A stretch of 7,133 bases of DNA. Source: a bacterium. Its GTDB lineage: Bacteria; Latescibacterota; UBA2968; UBA8231. The notes under the pieces were generated by a model. That model was not told the DNA's origin. It saw only the letters and a list, made by a program, of their open reading frames with translations, and ran no database searches. Of the stretch, positions 6,115 to 7,133 are shown in pieces. The DNA lies in assembly GCA_027593305.1 (NCBI GenBank), contig JAQCJA010000241.1, positions 1 to 7,133 on the forward strand. Reading direction: 5' to 3'. Position 1 is the first letter of the stretch; every line of letters begins with the position of its first letter. The translations under genes were made by a program, and so were the position numbers.

Positions 6115-6120
6115 GGGAGG
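6115..6120 (+). promoter_or_regulatory. Ribosome binding site for the ornithine-cyclodeaminase-like gene
   Basis: GGGAGG stands 5 bases before ATG at 6126. It decides against the in-frame TTG at 6096, which lies inside the inverted repeat. Confidence 0.75.
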
Positions 6121-6125
6121 GTGTG

Positions 6126-7118
6126 ATGGGGATCACGGTTGTAACCGAAACAGAGTTGCGCGCACTGGTGCATCTCGATGAGGAGGCGTTGGCGGCGATC
6201 GCCGATGGCTTCAGCGCTCTGGTGACCTCACAGGTGACTCTGCCCCCCATCATGCGCATCGACGTGCCGGATCAGCAAGGGGAGGTGGATGTGAAGGCGG
6301 CCTACGTCGCGGGGGCCGAGCGCTTTGCCGTCAAGATCGCCGGCGGCTTCTGGGAGAATCCGCAGCGCTACAACCTCCCCAGCAGCAGTGGTCAGATGAT
6401 CATTCTCAGCGCCCGCACCGGGCGTTGCGAGGCCATCCTTCTGGACAACGGTTACCTGACGGATGTGCGCACGGCGCTGGCGGGGGCCGTGGTCATGCGC
6501 CATCTGGCCCCGCAGAAAGTGCGGACCGTGGGCCAGGTGGGCGCCGGTGCCCAGGGCCGGTATCAGACGCGGGCCTTGCAACTGGTTCGATCCTTCGAAC
6601 GCGTGCTGATCTACGACCGCGACGAAGCCCGGCTGGATGCCTACGTGCACGAGATGCCGCAGGTACTGGGGGTGGCGGTGGTGAAAGCTGCCAGTGTCGA
6701 AGAACTCGTGCGCAACAGCGATGTCGTCACCACGAGCACGCCGTCGCAGCAACCCTTCGTGCGCGCCGAGTGGTTGCATGCTGGGCAACACCTGACGGCC
6801 ATGGGGGCTGATGCCGAACACAAGCAGGAGTTGTTCCCCGAAGTGCTGGGGCGGGCCCACCTGGTCGTCTGTGATCGCCAGTCGCAATGTGCTCGTCTGG
6901 GAGAGTTGCACCACGCGCTGGACGCCGGTGTGCTGACGGAAAACAGCGAGGTGCACGAATTGGGCGAGATCACGGCGGGGCTCCATCCGGGGCGTACGAG
7001 TGCCGAGCAGATCACCGTCGCTGATCTGACGGGTGTGGGGGTACAGGACACGGCGATCTCGCTGCTGGCCCTGGCCAGGGCCGTCGCCGCCGGCGCCGGC
7101 CTGGATATCGGCGACTGA
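6126..7118 (+). CDS. Ornithine cyclodeaminase/mu-crystallin family protein
   Basis: A 330-residue, full-length member of the family that includes ornithine cyclodeaminase, alanine dehydrogenase of archaeal type and EutC-like proteins of ectoine catabolism. It is an NAD(P)-dependent cytosolic enzyme by family. Visible signatures are FAVKIAGGFWEN (67-78, with the active-site-type K70), LLDNGYLTDVRTALAGAV (105-122, with R115), the Rossmann glycine motif VGQVGAGAQGRYQ (135-147), an acidic end of the next strand at YDRDEARL (163-170), SDVVTTSTPS (198-207), MGADAEHKQEL (226-236, with the catalytic-type D229), and DLTGVGVQDTAIS (300-312). The motifs are those of an active enzyme, but substrate cannot be read from sequence: ornithine, other amino acids and imines are all known in the family. 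It starts at ATG 6126 after a strong ribosome site and is divergent from the aldo/keto reductase. A further ATG lies 4 bases after its stop, at the window edge. Confidence 0.92.
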   Translation: MGITVVTETELRALVHLDEEALAAIADGFSALVTSQVTLPPIMRIDVPDQQGEVDVKAAYVAGAERFAVKIAGGFWENPQRYNLPSSSGQMIILSARTGRCEAILLDNGYLTDVRTALAGAVVMRHLAPQKVRTVGQVGAGAQGRYQTRALQLVRSFERVLIYDRDEARLDAYVHEMPQVLGVAVVKAASVEELVRNSDVVTTSTPSQQPFVRAEWLHAGQHLTAMGADAEHKQELFPEVLGRAHLVVCDRQSQCARLGELHHALDAGVLTENSEVHELGEITAGLHPGRTSAEQITVADLTGVGVQDTAISLLALARAVAAGAGLDIGD

Positions 7119-7133
7119 GCCCATGGCCTTTCT

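Noticed and set aside
7123..7133. Start of a following gene (ATG GCC TTT) 4 bases after the cyclodeaminase stop
   Set aside because: Spacing fits an operon, but only three full codons are present and no clear ribosome site is seen.

Overview
The window is bacterial chromosomal DNA of high G+C with strongly G/C-biased third codon positions. It encodes mostly metabolic enzymes and exported proteins, with no RNA genes, mobile elements or CRISPR arrays that I can see. The gene mix is a uroporphyrinogen-decarboxylase-like protein, a hypothetical glycosyl hydrolase of TIM-barrel type, an exported DUF362 protein, an aldo/keto reductase and an ornithine-cyclodeaminase-family protein. That mix resembles uncultured Latescibacterota, Poribacteria or related lineages. 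This placement is an impression from gene content, not a result of comparison.

Layout. On the minus strand, positions 1-330 hold the N-terminal 110 codons of a URO-D-like gene that runs off the left edge. Upstream of it in the same direction lies a putative glycosyl hydrolase (421-1437), so the two may be co-transcribed. A 347-base divergent intergenic region (1438-1784) follows, with two abutting small hairpins near its right end. From 1785 to 4952 one plus-strand reading frame encodes a signal peptide, a DUF362 domain, a jelly-roll-like beta domain, a possible papain/C39-like domain and a helical plus beta C-terminal region. This frame is cut twice by in-frame stops, TAA at 3456-3458 and TAG at 3969-3971. 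It is listed here as three segments. It ends only 4 bases before the end of the convergent aldo/keto reductase gene (4957-5943, minus). A 182-base divergent intergenic region with an 8-bp inverted repeat separates that gene from an ornithine cyclodeaminase/mu-crystallin family gene (6126-7118, plus).

The most notable observation is the 3.2 kb frame at 1785-4952. It stays in one frame, with coding-like third positions right across both stops. Each stop is one C-to-T transition away from a Gln codon. The second stop falls inside what looks like a single folded domain. This suggests either a recently inactivated gene or stop-codon readthrough. Second is an 18-bp in-frame minisatellite (three copies) that lengthens a loop near the N-terminus of the URO-D-like protein. 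I found no clear evidence of a multi-gene novel system. The genes look like loosely associated catabolic and exported functions rather than one pathway.
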